Shown: positions 63,074 to 64,000 of the stretch, piece after piece | How the letters are laid out: each line of letters begins with the position of its first letter | Numbering within the stretch: position 1 is the first letter of the stretch | Source of the DNA: Stappia sp. MMSF_3263 | GTDB taxonomy: Bacteria > Pseudomonadota > Alphaproteobacteria > Rhizobiales > Stappiaceae | Direction of reading: 5' to 3' | Assembly: GCF_030733745.1 (NCBI RefSeq) | Contig: NZ_JASHIK010000015.1 | Span: 60,307 to 124,306, forward strand | DNA: 64,000 bases | Program-made: the position numbers and the translations under genes | Notes under the pieces: model-generated | Database searches by the model: none | What the model saw: only the letters and a program-made list of their open reading frames with translations | Told to the model about the DNA's origin: nothing

Positions 63074-63936
63074 CTAAGATGAGAAGATATCGCCATGTAT
63101 CGCTTCGACCCGCTCCACTTCCTCCTCAGTGAGCGCATCGAATTCGTTTGTGCGGGCTCGGTTCGAAAGCTTTCCGCCATTCTGGTCGAGAAACCGGAAT
63201 AGTAGGTCGACAGTGCGATCAGCATATCGACCATGCCTTCAATTCGGCGGCAGAATTCGTCATAGCGGCGCAGGAAGTCCGCCTCATACGGCAGATCATG
63301 CTCGATGGTTCGCTTGACACATTCATAAAGAAACTCGGCATGCGGGGTGGCGTCGAAAAAGCGATAGAGATCGGCGGTATCGTTCATAACCCGGACGTTG
63401 AAGTTCTCGGTTGGCTCCCAGCGGAGATGGGGCAGCAGGCGTTGTGAATAGGATTCAAGCGTGGCGCGATAGCGGTCAATCTGATCCAGGATGGCTGCCG
63501 AGACCGGAAAGACAACGCCGGGCGGATTGTAGCCGCGCTCGGCCAGAACATGATGGATGAGATAGCGGTGTAGACGGCCATTGCCGTCCTCGAACGGGTG
63601 GATATAGACAAAGCCGAAGATGGCGGCGGCTATGACGGCATCCATTGTCTGCGCCGGGCCGTGGTCGAAGGCAATCATGCCGGCAAGAAGTGATTGCAGG
63701 TCTTCCGGCCGCGCGCTGATGTGATCGGGCAGTGGCAGGCGGGTCTCGCGTTCATGTTCGCCGACAAAGCCGCCTTCGTCGCGAAAGCCGAGTTTGATGA
63801 AGCGGGCGTCGCCGATGAAGATGCGTTGCAGGCGTAGCAGTTCGTCCTCGTCAAGCGGCTGTTTGCCTGCTTCTCCGATGGCGCGGCCCCAGCGCTGGAT
63901 GCGATCCTGCGGTGGCTTTCGCCGTAAGCGGCCGGT
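63074..63936 (-). pseudogene. Fic-family protein, 5'-truncated and frameshifted
   Basis: The Fic core is complete: DARFIKLGFRDEGGFVGEHE, LPLPDHISARPEDLQSLLAG, the catalytic motif HPFEDGNGRLHR, and FFDATPHAEFLYECVKRTIE. Fic proteins transfer AMP to target hydroxyls. The N-terminus is lost: the frame enters from an IS66 remnant through a TAA and lacks a normal start and the inhibitory SxxxE segment. Near 63,218 one base change shifts the frame; the natural ending (RTVDLLFRFLDQNGGKLSNR, then FDALTEEEVERVEAIHGDIF) continues in the other frame to a stop at 63,074. An internal ATG at 63678 would only give a fragment. Confidence 0.85.
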
Positions 63937-64000
63937 TTATGCCGCAGCGACGATTGATGCAGTTTCGGCTGGCCGCCAATGCCAGGGCAGCAGTTCATCG
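63937..64000 (-). pseudogene. IS66-family transposase, C-terminal tip
   Basis: The reverse strand at the window edge encodes DELLPWHWRPAETASIVAAA and a stop; RxDELLPW is the usual ending of IS66 TnpC proteins. The gene may continue beyond the window. Its insertion explains the missing 5' end of the fic gene. Confidence 0.55.

Overview
The window reads as an alphaproteobacterial accessory replicon or genomic island, most like Hyphomicrobiales or Rhodobacterales relatives. The reasons are the traG / copG-like / trbBCDEJLFGI / DUF2274 gene order, the rhizobial-type (Rkp/Kps) capsule exporter, the conserved rhizobial hypothetical genes and the DUF932/ParB-type island genes. Base composition is fairly GC-rich, with sharply AT-rich islands at 52.7-53.3 kb and 53.8-54.1 kb. 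No rRNA, tRNA, CRISPR array or replication origin was seen.

Layout. (1) 0-3.6 kb: a conjugation block with the 3' part of a lytic transglycosylase and the coupling protein gene traG. (2) 3.6-19.9 kb: a mosaic insertion between traG and the trb operon. It holds toxin, integrase and IS3/IS5 relics, an AlpA regulator, an orphan rfbA, a complete catabolic operon (PLP lyase, polar amino acid ABC transporter, RidA, M14-type deacylase, LacI regulator, paired LacI operators), ParDE, a DUF932/ParB pseudogene, HipBA and a nucleotidyltransferase-fold gene. (3) 20.0-29.9 kb: an almost complete mating-pair-formation operon, copG-like/trbB-C-D-E-J-L-F-G-I, followed by a frameshifted DUF2274 gene. (4) 30.2-48.8 kb: a surface-polysaccharide locus with ABC export (kpsE/M/T type), two composite polysaccharide deacetylase-like proteins (one fused to heparinase II/III, one to a methyltransferase and Sel1 repeats), a second heparinase II/III protein, a methyltransferase, two long GT4 and one GT2 glycosyltransferases, and wecB/wecC for UDP-ManNAcA. 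(5) 48.8-52.7 kb: degraded DNA with IS, aldehyde dehydrogenase and LysR relics, an Xre regulator, a rhizobial hypothetical and a GNAT-like gene. (6) 52.7-62.7 kb: an AT-rich membrane-protein gene directly followed by a ~3,108-residue secreted RTX protein with a Hint (intein-like) domain and four F5/8-type C (discoidin) domains. (7) 62.7-64 kb: IS5 and IS66 relics around a broken fic gene.

How it fits together. TraG and the Trb proteins would form a P-type (TrbB-I) conjugative type IV secretion system, but no relaxase is visible here and traG has been separated from trb by about 16 kb. The catabolic operon looks self-contained: uptake, deacylation, PLP-dependent lyase or dehydratase, RidA clean-up of the reactive enamine, and LacI control through two operators at its 5' end. 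The capsule genes predict an acidic, ManNAcA-containing polymer made in the cytoplasm, exported by KpsE/M/T and modified by deacetylase, lyase and methyl-transfer activities.

The most notable signals are long G/C homopolymer tracts (8, 10 and 9) inside three polysaccharide-modifying genes of a 10-kb cassette bounded by related ~60-bp repeats, which suggests phase variation, and the giant Hint-RTX-discoidin protein with its co-transcribed membrane partner and near-identical internal modules. All functional statements are by motif recognition and family knowledge; no database search was run.
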